Notes under the pieces: generated by a model
Databases searched by the model: none
What the model saw: only the letters and a program-made list of their open reading frames with translations
Told to the model about the DNA's origin: nothing
Origin: Leptospirales bacterium
Lineage (GTDB): Bacteria; Spirochaetota; Leptospiria; Leptospirales; Leptonemataceae
Direction of reading: 5' to 3'
Assembly: GCA_019694655.1 (NCBI GenBank)
Contig: JAIBBN010000005.1
Location: forward strand, 62,001 to 126,000
DNA: 64,000 nt
Made by a program: the position numbers and the translations under genes
Part shown: piece after piece, positions 9,156 to 16,174 of the stretch
How positions within the stretch are numbered: the first letter of the stretch is position 1
How the letters are laid out: every line of letters begins with the position of its first letter

Positions 9156-10022
9156 CTACAGACCCAGCGAGTCCAGCGGAGCGCTTTCAGCAGCGGCCAT
9201 GGCTTGCGGTGAAAAACAGAGGTGCAGGCAGGGTCCTTCATTCATAGAATTTGCCAGGCCGCGGTGCAACAGCTCGCTGGCAATGTGCGCCAGAGCTGCG
9301 CGCTGGCTTTCGTCGCAGGCCAGCAGGTCCGCCGCCGCACCGGCGCAGTGGGCGCTTGGCGTCGGCGCCTGGTAGCCAAGCTCTGCCAGACGCGTCTGAT
9401 GCTTGATGCTGCGCAGAAAGCTGGAAGCAAAAAGCGGAGGGGACTGGGGCGAAAGGCGCGCCGCTGCGAGGGCAACCTGATTGGTCAGACGATAGCTCAG
9501 CTGACTGGCAAAGAGCGTTTGCATCCCGGCGCTGTGCGGTTGGCGCGGGCGCCGGCGCAGGCGTCGGCCGATGCGCTGCAGCAGGTTTCGCGGCGCCGCC
9601 TCGAAGCGAAAAGCTGGCGGCGCCTCCGGGGCCGGGTCTAGCAGGCTGAGCACTGTGCTCCCGCGCTCGATGGCTGGATCATCGTCGAACACTGGCCAGT
9701 CGGCATACCAGTAGGCTTCAATCAGATGCAGCGAGAGCGTTTGCAAACGACGCTGCTGTCGAAGCGGATCCTCATTTGTTGATTGCAGCAAGCGGCAATT
9801 CTGCCGGTAGGTTGCCAGTAGCATTTGCTGGCGGCTGGTATCGCCGCAAAGCAGGTGGAGCAAAGACTCGATCTGGGCCAATTGCGCTTCCTCGCGCTGC
9901 AAAGCATTGGGGCGCCGGGCGCTGCGCGACGCACCTTCCAGAACTCTGGTGCGATACTCCGTCCAGTTCGATTGCAAGAGCGCTGATCCCACGTTGCATT
10001 GGACGCGCCTGCAGGCGCGCAA
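9156..10022 (-). CDS. Unknown helical protein cotranscribed with asnB
   Basis: I do not recognise this protein of about 288 residues. It is Arg/Gln/Leu-rich and looks mostly alpha-helical, with no signal peptide or membrane segment; a basic cluster RIGRRLRRRPRQPH lies near residue 155. His and Cys residues occur in the C-terminal third (SAHCAGAAADLLACDESQR). The frame opens with a TTG at 10022; a GTG at 9992 is an equally reasonable start, and neither has a good Shine-Dalgarno. Its stop lies just before the asnB start, so the two are very likely translated from one message and may act together. Confidence 0.6.
   Translation of the reverse strand: MRACRRVQCNVGSALLQSNWTEYRTRVLEGASRSARRPNALQREEAQLAQIESLLHLLCGDTSRQQMLLATYRQNCRLLQSTNEDPLRQQRRLQTLSLHLIEAYWYADWPVFDDDPAIERGSTVLSLLDPAPEAPPAFRFEAAPRNLLQRIGRRLRRRPRQPHSAGMQTLFASQLSYRLTNQVALAAARLSPQSPPLFASSFLRSIKHQTRLAELGYQAPTPSAHCAGAAADLLACDESQRAALAHIASELLHRGLANSMNEGPCLHLCFSPQAMAAAESAPLDSLGL
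10004..10019. promoter_or_regulatory. 16-base perfect palindrome near divergent starts
   Basis: CGCGCCTGCAGGCGCG is a perfect palindrome between the start region of the asnB partner gene (minus) and the ABC-F gene (plus, from 10181). It could be an operator for one or both genes. It overlaps the longest frame of the minus-strand gene, so it may instead be chance in GC-rich DNA. Confidence 0.25.
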
Positions 10023-10180
10023 GATCCATTCAGAATGGTCCCGATTTTACTGCGACCGTGAAATATCTTCGACCGGCCATTGCTGCGCTGCTGATTGCGC
10101 CCGGGAATCGGTCGACGGCGCAGCGCTCTTTTGCAATTCTGGTCAAACCCGGCTCTTTCCCTCCGCCGGCCAGGACCCCC

Positions 10181-11788
10181 ATGCTCTCCACCAGCAAGAT
10201 CAGTCTGAAATACGGACAGCGTACGCTTTTTGACGATGTGAACCTGAAGTTCACTCCCGGCAACTGCTACGGTTTGATCGGGGCCAACGGCGCCGGCAAG
10301 TCGACCTTTCTGAAGATTCTGGCCGGAGAGGTGGAAGCAAGTTCCGGCGAGGTGATCATTCCCGGCGATCTGCGCCTGGCTATGCTGCGCCAGAATCACT
10401 ACGAATTCAATGAATTCACGGTTCTAAAGACAGTCGTCATGGGTCACAAGCGACTCTATCAAATCATGGAAGAGCGCGATGCGCTCTATGCCAAAGAAGA
10501 TTTTAGCGACAAGGACGGCGAACGCGCCTCGGAGCTGGAAGAAGAGTTCGGCGCCATTGGCGGTTGGGAGGCGGAAAGCGAAGCTGCGGCTTTGCTGGAA
10601 GGCCTGGGCATCAAGGAACCGCTGCACCAGAAGGCAATGGCCGAGTTGAACGATATGGAGAAGGTGCGCGTGCTGCTGGCGCAGGCGCTCTTTGGCAATC
10701 CTGATATCCTGCTCCTCGACGAACCTACCAACCACCTCGACGTAGCCTCAATCCTCTGGCTGGAAGAGTTCCTGGCCAATTTCGCCAACACCGTGATTGT
10801 GGTAAGCCACGACCGGCACTTCTTGAATCAAGTTTGTACGCACATCGTCGACATCGACTTCAGTAAGATAACGATGTACGTGGGCAACTACGAGTTCTGG
10901 TACCAGTCAAGCCAGCTGGTGCTGAAGCAGAAGAAGGACGAGAACAAGAAGAAGGAAGAGAAGATCAAAGAACTCAAGGAGTTTATTGCGCGCTTCTCTT
11001 CCAATGCTTCCAAAGCGCGTCAGGCTACCTCGCGCAAGAAATTGCTGGATAAGATCCAACTCGATGACATTCGACCCAGCACGCGCCGCTATCCGTACAT
11101 CAATTTCAAGCCGGAGCGCGAAGCGGGCGACAACGTTCTCTTTGTTGAGAATGTCAGCAAGTCGATCGATGGCGTGCAGTTGCTGCAAAATGTCAGCTTC
11201 AGTTGCAAGAAGAATGATAAGATCGCAATCATTGGCGGCGAGCAAAATGCGCGCACGGCATTGCTGGAGCTGCTGGGCGGCGAGATCGAGGCCGATGGCG
11301 GCGAGGTGCGCTGGGGCGTTACCACCACGCGCGCCGTGCTACCGCGCGAGTACGATCGTTTTTTCACCGGCGATCTGAACCTTGTCGACTGGCTGCGCCA
11401 GTATTCCAAAGATCAAGAAGAGGGCTATATCCGCGGCTTTCTGGGGCGCATGCTTTTTGGCGGCGATGAGGCCCTGAAGAAAAGCAATGTTCTCTCCGGC
11501 GGGGAGAAGGTGCGTTGTATGCTATCGCGTATGATGCTCTCCGGGGCCAATGTTCTTATCTTTGATGAGCCTACCAACCACCTTGACCTGGAGTCGATTA
11601 CCTCCTTGAACAATGGTCTTGCTGAATTTCCAGGCATGATCGTTTTTTCATCGTACGACCACGAGCTGGTGCGCACGGTTGCCAATCGCATTCTGGAAAT
11701 CACCCCCGAAGGCGTAATCGATCGACTGATGACCTACGATGAATATCTGGAAAGCAAGCGCCAGGAGCGCGTGGCCGCCGCCAGGTAG
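10181..11788 (+). CDS. ABC-F family ATPase, YbiT-like, with one degenerate ATP site
   Basis: This 535-residue soluble protein has two ABC nucleotide-binding domains joined by a charged linker (KKKEEKIKELKEF, about 255-300) and no membrane domain, as in ribosome-associated ABC-F proteins. Domain 1 has a normal Walker A (GANGAGKST, Lys40) and Walker B (LLLDEPTNHLD), but its signature is LNDMEK at 156-161 in place of LSGGQ. Domain 2 has an intact signature LSGGEK at 438-443 and Walker B, but its Walker A reads GGEQNARTA at 352-360, with Arg358 where Lys is expected. One composite ATP site is therefore canonical and the other doubly degenerate. The expected role is tuning translation at the ribosomal E site. 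ATG 10181 is chosen; the long upstream extension is non-coding. Confidence 0.92.
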   Translation: MLSTSKISLKYGQRTLFDDVNLKFTPGNCYGLIGANGAGKSTFLKILAGEVEASSGEVIIPGDLRLAMLRQNHYEFNEFTVLKTVVMGHKRLYQIMEERDALYAKEDFSDKDGERASELEEEFGAIGGWEAESEAAALLEGLGIKEPLHQKAMAELNDMEKVRVLLAQALFGNPDILLLDEPTNHLDVASILWLEEFLANFANTVIVVSHDRHFLNQVCTHIVDIDFSKITMYVGNYEFWYQSSQLVLKQKKDENKKKEEKIKELKEFIARFSSNASKARQATSRKKLLDKIQLDDIRPSTRRYPYINFKPEREAGDNVLFVENVSKSIDGVQLLQNVSFSCKKNDKIAIIGGEQNARTALLELLGGEIEADGGEVRWGVTTTRAVLPREYDRFFTGDLNLVDWLRQYSKDQEEGYIRGFLGRMLFGGDEALKKSNVLSGGEKVRCMLSRMMLSGANVLIFDEPTNHLDLESITSLNNGLAEFPGMIVFSSYDHELVRTVANRILEITPEGVIDRLMTYDEYLESKRQERVAAAR

Positions 11789-11968
11789 ATCGAAGTCGGC
11801 GTAAAGTCCCTGTCGTCCATGCGTCATGAAAGGCTTCGGAACCTGGAGCACTAAGCTCGATGTCGCGCTAATTACCGGCCTGTATTTTGGGCAGGCGCTT
11901 TCCGCCTCTCACACGGTCCGCTGTACGCTTCTCGCGCGGGCGGATGGTCTGCATGCGTCCGAGAGCTA

Positions 11969-13177
11969 TCAGCTACTGAAGCGCGAATCTGGATCCGTCC
12001 CCTGAGCGGGGACAAACTCACAGAATTCGCAATCGAGGGCGCCATTCTTGAGTCGCAGCGACTGGCCGCGCTCCAGGGCGATGCTGCCAAGGCCATCGCG
12101 GTTGGCCGAAAAGATCCAGGCGCGGTAGCCCCCAAAGTTCTGACGAAGGGCGTTGCCAAAGTCGGTATAGAGCGCCGCCAGGTCTGCTGGCTTCAACCGT
12201 TCGCCATAAGGCGGGTTGGTCAACACGATGCCGGGGGGCGGAGGCGGTCGCAATTTGCGAGCGTCACAAAGTTGAAAGTCGATGGCGTGGGCCACATGGG
12301 CTCGTGCTGCATTGGAGCGGGCCAGCCGCAGGCTTTCAGCATCGTTGTCAGCGGCAATGATCGGTCGCGTTGGCTGCCTACGTTCGGCGGCGGCGGCCTG
12401 ATCTTGTGCCGCGGCGCGTAGTTCCTGCATTATGCGCGCATCAAAATCCGGCCAGCGCTCAAAGGCAAAGCTGCGTTTATGGCCCGGCGCAATCCCCAGG
12501 CTTTTCATTGCCGCTTCGATGGCTAGCGTGCCGGCCCCGCACATCGGATCGACAAAGGCATCCTCCGAGCGCCAACCGCTGAGCGCCACCAGGCCCGCAG
12601 CAAGGCATTCATTGAGCGAGGCCTGGCCATGGTCCAATCGATACAGGCGGTGGTGCAGGGGCTCGCCACTGGCATCCAGCGAGAGGTCCACCTGATCCTC
12701 GTCAATGTGCAGGTGCAGCCGAATATCCGGTTTCTTCAAATGTATCGAAGAACGCTGGCCGTGGTCCTGACGCTGGCGGTCGACAATCGCATCCTTGGCC
12801 TTCAGGGCCGCAAAACCGCTGTGGCGAAAGATGCGCGAATGAACGCTGTTCTCTATCAGAAAGGTGCGTTTGGGCGGCAGCCATTCGCTCAAGTCGGCCT
12901 CGAAAATGCCCCGGTAGAGGCCCGTATCGCTGCGGGCCTGAAAACTGGCTACGGGTTTGAGGATACGAACGGCGGTACGCAGCTGCAGGTGGGCTTGGTA
13001 GAGCAGGCGTCGGTCGGCGCGGAAGCGCACCGCCCGGCGGCCGCTGCGGACCGAGCGTGCGCCCAGTTTGCTCAACTCGGCGCTCAAAATGCCCTCCAGG
13101 CCGCCGGGGACAAGGGCTGTATATTCGTCTCCTGATAGAATGGGCCTGGGCCGTTTTGGGGGGGGCATGTGTGCCAA
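11969..13177 (-). CDS. THUMP-domain rRNA (guanine-N2) methyltransferase, RlmL/YpsC type
   Basis: This 402-residue protein has an N-terminal ferredoxin-like/THUMP part (about 15-165, including LVPGGLEGILSAELSKLG) and a Rossmann methyltransferase domain with the SAM motif VDPMCGAGTLAIEAA and the catalytic NPPYGERL motif. The family methylates N2 of a guanine in 23S rRNA (G2445 in E. coli by RlmL). It lacks the second methyltransferase domain (RlmK) that is fused in gamma-proteobacterial RlmL, which is usual outside that group. A second in-frame ATG lies at 13168. It is monocistronic as far as can be seen, divergent from the HATPase gene. Confidence 0.88.
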   Translation of the reverse strand: MAHMPPPKRPRPILSGDEYTALVPGGLEGILSAELSKLGARSVRSGRRAVRFRADRRLLYQAHLQLRTAVRILKPVASFQARSDTGLYRGIFEADLSEWLPPKRTFLIENSVHSRIFRHSGFAALKAKDAIVDRQRQDHGQRSSIHLKKPDIRLHLHIDEDQVDLSLDASGEPLHHRLYRLDHGQASLNECLAAGLVALSGWRSEDAFVDPMCGAGTLAIEAAMKSLGIAPGHKRSFAFERWPDFDARIMQELRAAAQDQAAAAERRQPTRPIIAADNDAESLRLARSNAARAHVAHAIDFQLCDARKLRPPPPPGIVLTNPPYGERLKPADLAALYTDFGNALRQNFGGYRAWIFSANRDGLGSIALERGQSLRLKNGALDCEFCEFVPAQGTDPDSRFSS

Positions 13178-13267
13178 AAAGGAAATGCGCGCGCGGGCCC
13201 TGTGTCGATGATAATATCGGGCGAGCGACGTTTTCAGAACGATTCGATGTAGCGCAGGCGCTGATTG

Positions 13268-14032
13268 ATGCGTAAGAGCAAGGAAGAGCTAATCGCCCTG
13301 ATCGACGACGCCGTGGACCGCGGACAGGCGGTCAGCGTACTGACCTATTACCTGACCGACTATGGCGAACAGGTCTTGAATCTGGCGGCGGAGCGCATCC
13401 TCAGCCGCTACAATCGCACCGAATTGACTGATCTGGTTTACACCGCCTTGAAAGAGCTGGTGATGAATGCCACCAAGGCCAACTTGAAGCGAATCATACT
13501 GACCGAGGAGGGGCTCAATCCCGACTTGCCCGCTGACTACGAACGCGGCATGAAGCTGTTCAAGGAAAGCCTGCCCGAAAAGAGAATCCAGCAATACCGC
13601 CGCAAATTCCGCGACTATGATCTGCCGGTCAAGATCCGCTTCGACTACCGTCCTTTTCAGGCAATGCGCGTCCGAATTACCAATCGTTTTCCGCTGCTGG
13701 CACGTGAGGAAGAGCGGGTGCGAGAGAAGTTCAAACACGCCGGAAACTACACCGACCTGGTGCAGTTTTACATGGATCATGGCGACGAGAGCGAGGGCGC
13801 TGGCATGGGCCTGACCCTGGTGGTTATTCTGATGAGTCAGCTGGGCATCGATCGTCGACTGTTCAATGTCTATTCCCACGACCACCCGGAGGAGACCGTG
13901 GCCAGTCTGGAAATTCCGCTGGCGCCGGACTATGAGTCGGAGCGACAGCGCTTCGAGCGCGAGCGTCAGCAGTCCGGTTTGAGCCACGACGACTTTCGCA
14001 GAAAGTTTCGGAAACGCGAGGGCGCGCTGTGA
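13268..14032 (+). CDS. Stand-alone histidine-kinase-like ATPase (HATPase_c), paralogue A
   Basis: This 254-residue protein has a GHKL ATPase fold without a histidine-phosphotransfer or sensor domain. The N box is ELVMNATKAN and the G box EGAGMGLTLV; a basic, charged tail follows the fold. The insert between the N and G boxes contains TEEGLNPDLPADYERGMKLF and FYMDHGDESEGAG, segments also present in the gene at 30376-31101, so the two are paralogues. Without a phospho-acceptor histidine it may act on a protein Ser/Thr in the RsbW/SpoIIAB manner, or be a regulatory ATPase. ATG 13268 overlaps a TTG at 13265. Its stop overlaps the next start in GTGA, so translation is coupled. Confidence 0.8.
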   Translation: MRKSKEELIALIDDAVDRGQAVSVLTYYLTDYGEQVLNLAAERILSRYNRTELTDLVYTALKELVMNATKANLKRIILTEEGLNPDLPADYERGMKLFKESLPEKRIQQYRRKFRDYDLPVKIRFDYRPFQAMRVRITNRFPLLAREEERVREKFKHAGNYTDLVQFYMDHGDESEGAGMGLTLVVILMSQLGIDRRLFNVYSHDHPEETVASLEIPLAPDYESERQRFERERQQSGLSHDDFRRKFRKREGAL

Positions 14033-14559
14033 GCGAAGGGCGCGACCCATTTCTGGCAGTGATTGAGTACATTCTTTCCAGCGCCAGCGATGATGAGTTG
14101 CTGACTGTCGAAGAAGCCATTCGTCGGCGAAGACAGAAAGGGCCGCTGGACCGTATGAACTTTCGCGACATGGCGCGCGAGACAGCGTCGCGAGTGGAAA
14201 CGCAGATGCCAGACATCCATGCCATGACGCGCCGCCTGGTGGGCGGAATCATCATGGAGCAACAACCGGGAATTCCCCAGGCGCACCTCGATGCCCTGCT
14301 CGACCACTTTGCTCCGGACAGCGCCGCCTTGAGCGCCCGCGCTCGAGCTCGCGAGGGACAGCTTCCTCCAGAAATTCTTTCCAGCATGATGCGACAGTTT
14401 GTGGCTTTCAGCCTGGGTCGAATGCCGGCGGCTGAAGAACGTGATCTTCGGCAAAGCATGCCCGATTGGCCGGAGCGCTACTGGGAGGCCTTCTCCGAAG
14501 AGACGCGAATCGTGCTGCGCGACATGATCCGCGAGGCCGGCGGCGCCGTCGGCCGCTGA
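14029..14559 (+). CDS. Unknown protein coupled to HATPase
   Basis: This 176-residue soluble protein has no domain I recognise. It is rich in Arg, Glu and Met and looks helical throughout, with conserved-looking stretches such as MNFRDMARETASRVETQMPD and LPPEILSSMMRQFVAFSLG. The GTG start overlaps the stop of the HATPase gene by four bases, the tightest kind of coupling, so it is probably a partner or substrate of that ATPase. No Cys is present, and there is no membrane segment or signal peptide. Its own stop is followed by exonuclease III after 37 bases. Confidence 0.7.
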   Translation: MSEGRDPFLAVIEYILSSASDDELLTVEEAIRRRRQKGPLDRMNFRDMARETASRVETQMPDIHAMTRRLVGGIIMEQQPGIPQAHLDALLDHFAPDSAALSARARAREGQLPPEILSSMMRQFVAFSLGRMPAAEERDLRQSMPDWPERYWEAFSEETRIVLRDMIREAGGAVGR

Positions 14560-14596
14560 GTTGACGGCTTCATCGGCCTGCGTTCAGCTGCCAGCG

Positions 14597-15355
14597 ATGC
14601 GACTGATTTCCTGGAATGTGAACGGGATTCGATCCTGTCTGGGCAAAGGCTTCCTGGAATTTGTGACGCGCGAAGCGCCGGACGTTCTCTGCTTGCAGGA
14701 AACGCGCGGCTATCCCCCTCAGATCGATCAACTCTTGCCGGGCTACCAGAAACTCTGGAGCCACGCCGAGAAGAAGGGCTACAGCGGCACGGCGATTTTC
14801 GTTAAGGAATCCCTGGCGGCGACGCCGCTGAAACCGGGCATTGGCAAGACCGAACACGACCGCGAAGGACGCGTGCTTGGCGTCGACCTGGGCGATTTCA
14901 TCCTGGTCAATGTCTACACGCCGAATTCCGGCGAGGATTTGAAGCGCCTGGAGTACCGGCAAATCTGGGATCGAGAGTTTGCCAGCTACATCAAGAAGCT
15001 GCAAAAGAAAAAACCGGTGGCTTTGTGTGGCGACCTCAATGTGGCCCATAAGGAAATTGACCTCGCGCGACCGCAGGCCAATCGCAAGAACGCAGGCTTT
15101 ACGGATGAAGAGCGGGCCGGTCTGGACCGGCTGCTGGCTGTCGGTCTGCTGGATACGTTTCGCAGCCTGTACCCTGAACGCCGCGAGGCTTACAGCTGGT
15201 GGAGTTTTCGAGCCGGCAGCCGCGCTCGAAATATTGGATGGCGCATTGACTACTTTCTGATTTCCGAGGCCTTGCGTCCGCGATTGCAGGAGGCGTGGAT
15301 CTCGCCAGAAACGCCTGGCTCGGATCACTGTCCGGTAGGCTTGCAGCTGCGCTGA
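14597..15355 (+). CDS. xth: Exodeoxyribonuclease III
   Basis: This 252-residue enzyme of the EEP nuclease superfamily begins MRLISWNVNGIRSC and has the metal ligand Glu in CLQETRG, the Asp/Asn pair in CGDLNVAHKEID and the general base His in GSDHCPV. The WWSFRAGSRARNIGWRIDYF block is typical of ExoA/XthA AP endonucleases. It would cut DNA at abasic sites and remove 3'-blocking groups in base excision repair. The ATG at 14597 gives the normal family N-terminus; the upstream in-frame TTG at 14561 adds twelve residues without similarity. A strong hairpin follows the stop. Confidence 0.95.
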   Translation: MRLISWNVNGIRSCLGKGFLEFVTREAPDVLCLQETRGYPPQIDQLLPGYQKLWSHAEKKGYSGTAIFVKESLAATPLKPGIGKTEHDREGRVLGVDLGDFILVNVYTPNSGEDLKRLEYRQIWDREFASYIKKLQKKKPVALCGDLNVAHKEIDLARPQANRKNAGFTDEERAGLDRLLAVGLLDTFRSLYPERREAYSWWSFRAGSRARNIGWRIDYFLISEALRPRLQEAWISPETPGSDHCPVGLQLR

Positions 15356-15370
15356 TTCAAGTTTGCATTT

Positions 15371-15416
15371 AGAGCGCGTCCCAAAACCCCATCCGTTGAG
15401 TTTTGGGACCGGCTCT
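15371..15416. terminator. Bidirectional hairpin between convergent xth and plsC
   Basis: GTCCCAAAAC (15378-15387) pairs perfectly with GTTTTGGGAC (15400-15409) across a 12-base loop, and an outer AGAGC/GCTCT pair (15371-15375 with 15412-15416) extends it past a 2x2 mismatch. It lies exactly between two convergent genes. There is no long T run on either side, so it may be a processing or weak bidirectional terminator hairpin. Confidence 0.65.
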
Positions 15417-16165
15417 TACTGTGGCGCGCTCATTTCTACAATCATTTGCTGAACGGCAGCCTGCATCCGCTGACGCAGCTGACGCACGGCTTCTTTCCCT
15501 TCGCCTGCTGGATAGCTCTGTGGCGGCAGGACTTCGCCAATGCGGACAACAATCGTTTGGTCCGGCGGCCCGCCGCCAGACCATCGATTTAGATCGCTGA
15601 ATCCGTGGGCGCCGGTGATAGCAACCGGCAGGACCGGGGCGCGGCTGCGCAGCGCGATACGCGCCGCGTAGCTGCGAAAATTCTGCAGCTGGCCATCGGG
15701 GCTGCGCGAGCCTTCGGGAAAAACGACCAGCGCCTGGCCCTCCGCCAGCCGTTTACTGATACGCGCCAGCAGGTCTTCGTAGTAGGCGACGCTGGCGCTG
15801 GAGTCTTTGCCCCGGTAACCCCGAATGATCGGCAGCAGATGCGCCTCCGTAAAGAACTGATAGGCGGAGTCAGCGGCTTCGCGCGCAAATTCGATCGCCG
15901 CCCGCGGAACGCCGGCGCGCGCGGCTTCCTCCTCTACCTTCTCCAGTCTGGTGCGAATGTCTGGACGCAGCAAATCCGCTTTGGCCAGGAAGAGCAGCGG
16001 TCGGCCAAGATAGAGTTCCAGCAAGGCGGCATCAATCAAATCGCTGTGGTTGCAGATGACCAGCAAGGGGCCGGCAAGCGGAACACGCTCGCTTCCTTCC
16101 ACGCGAAAGCGCGCCACGGCATTGAGCAGGCTATGCAAGAATTCGCGGCTGCGGGCAGCGTCCAC
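15416..16165 (-). CDS. 1-acyl-sn-glycerol-3-phosphate acyltransferase (PlsC family)
   Basis: This 249-residue acyltransferase has the catalytic H(x4)D motif in NHSDLID (39-45) and the glycerophosphate-binding motif FPEGSRS (149-155). The family makes phosphatidate from lysophosphatidate and acyl-ACP or acyl-CoA at the inner membrane. The distance between the two motifs (about 105 residues) is longer than the usual 65-75 because of a charged helical insert around 65-120. No transmembrane helix is clear, so it may be peripheral. The GTG at 16165 lies nine bases after the stop of the APP1-like gene, indicating one operon. Substrate could be lysophosphatidate or another acyl acceptor. Confidence 0.85.
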   Translation of the reverse strand: MDAARSREFLHSLLNAVARFRVEGSERVPLAGPLLVICNHSDLIDAALLELYLGRPLLFLAKADLLRPDIRTRLEKVEEEAARAGVPRAAIEFAREAADSAYQFFTEAHLLPIIRGYRGKDSSASVAYYEDLLARISKRLAEGQALVVFPEGSRSPDGQLQNFRSYAARIALRSRAPVLPVAITGAHGFSDLNRWSGGGPPDQTIVVRIGEVLPPQSYPAGEGKEAVRQLRQRMQAAVQQMIVEMSAPQ

Positions 16166-16174
16166 CGCGGCAGC

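Noticed and set aside
9776-10180. N-terminal extension of the ABC-F frame
   Set aside because: It lies antisense to the unknown gene upstream of asnB, and the ABC-F family starts at ATG 10181.
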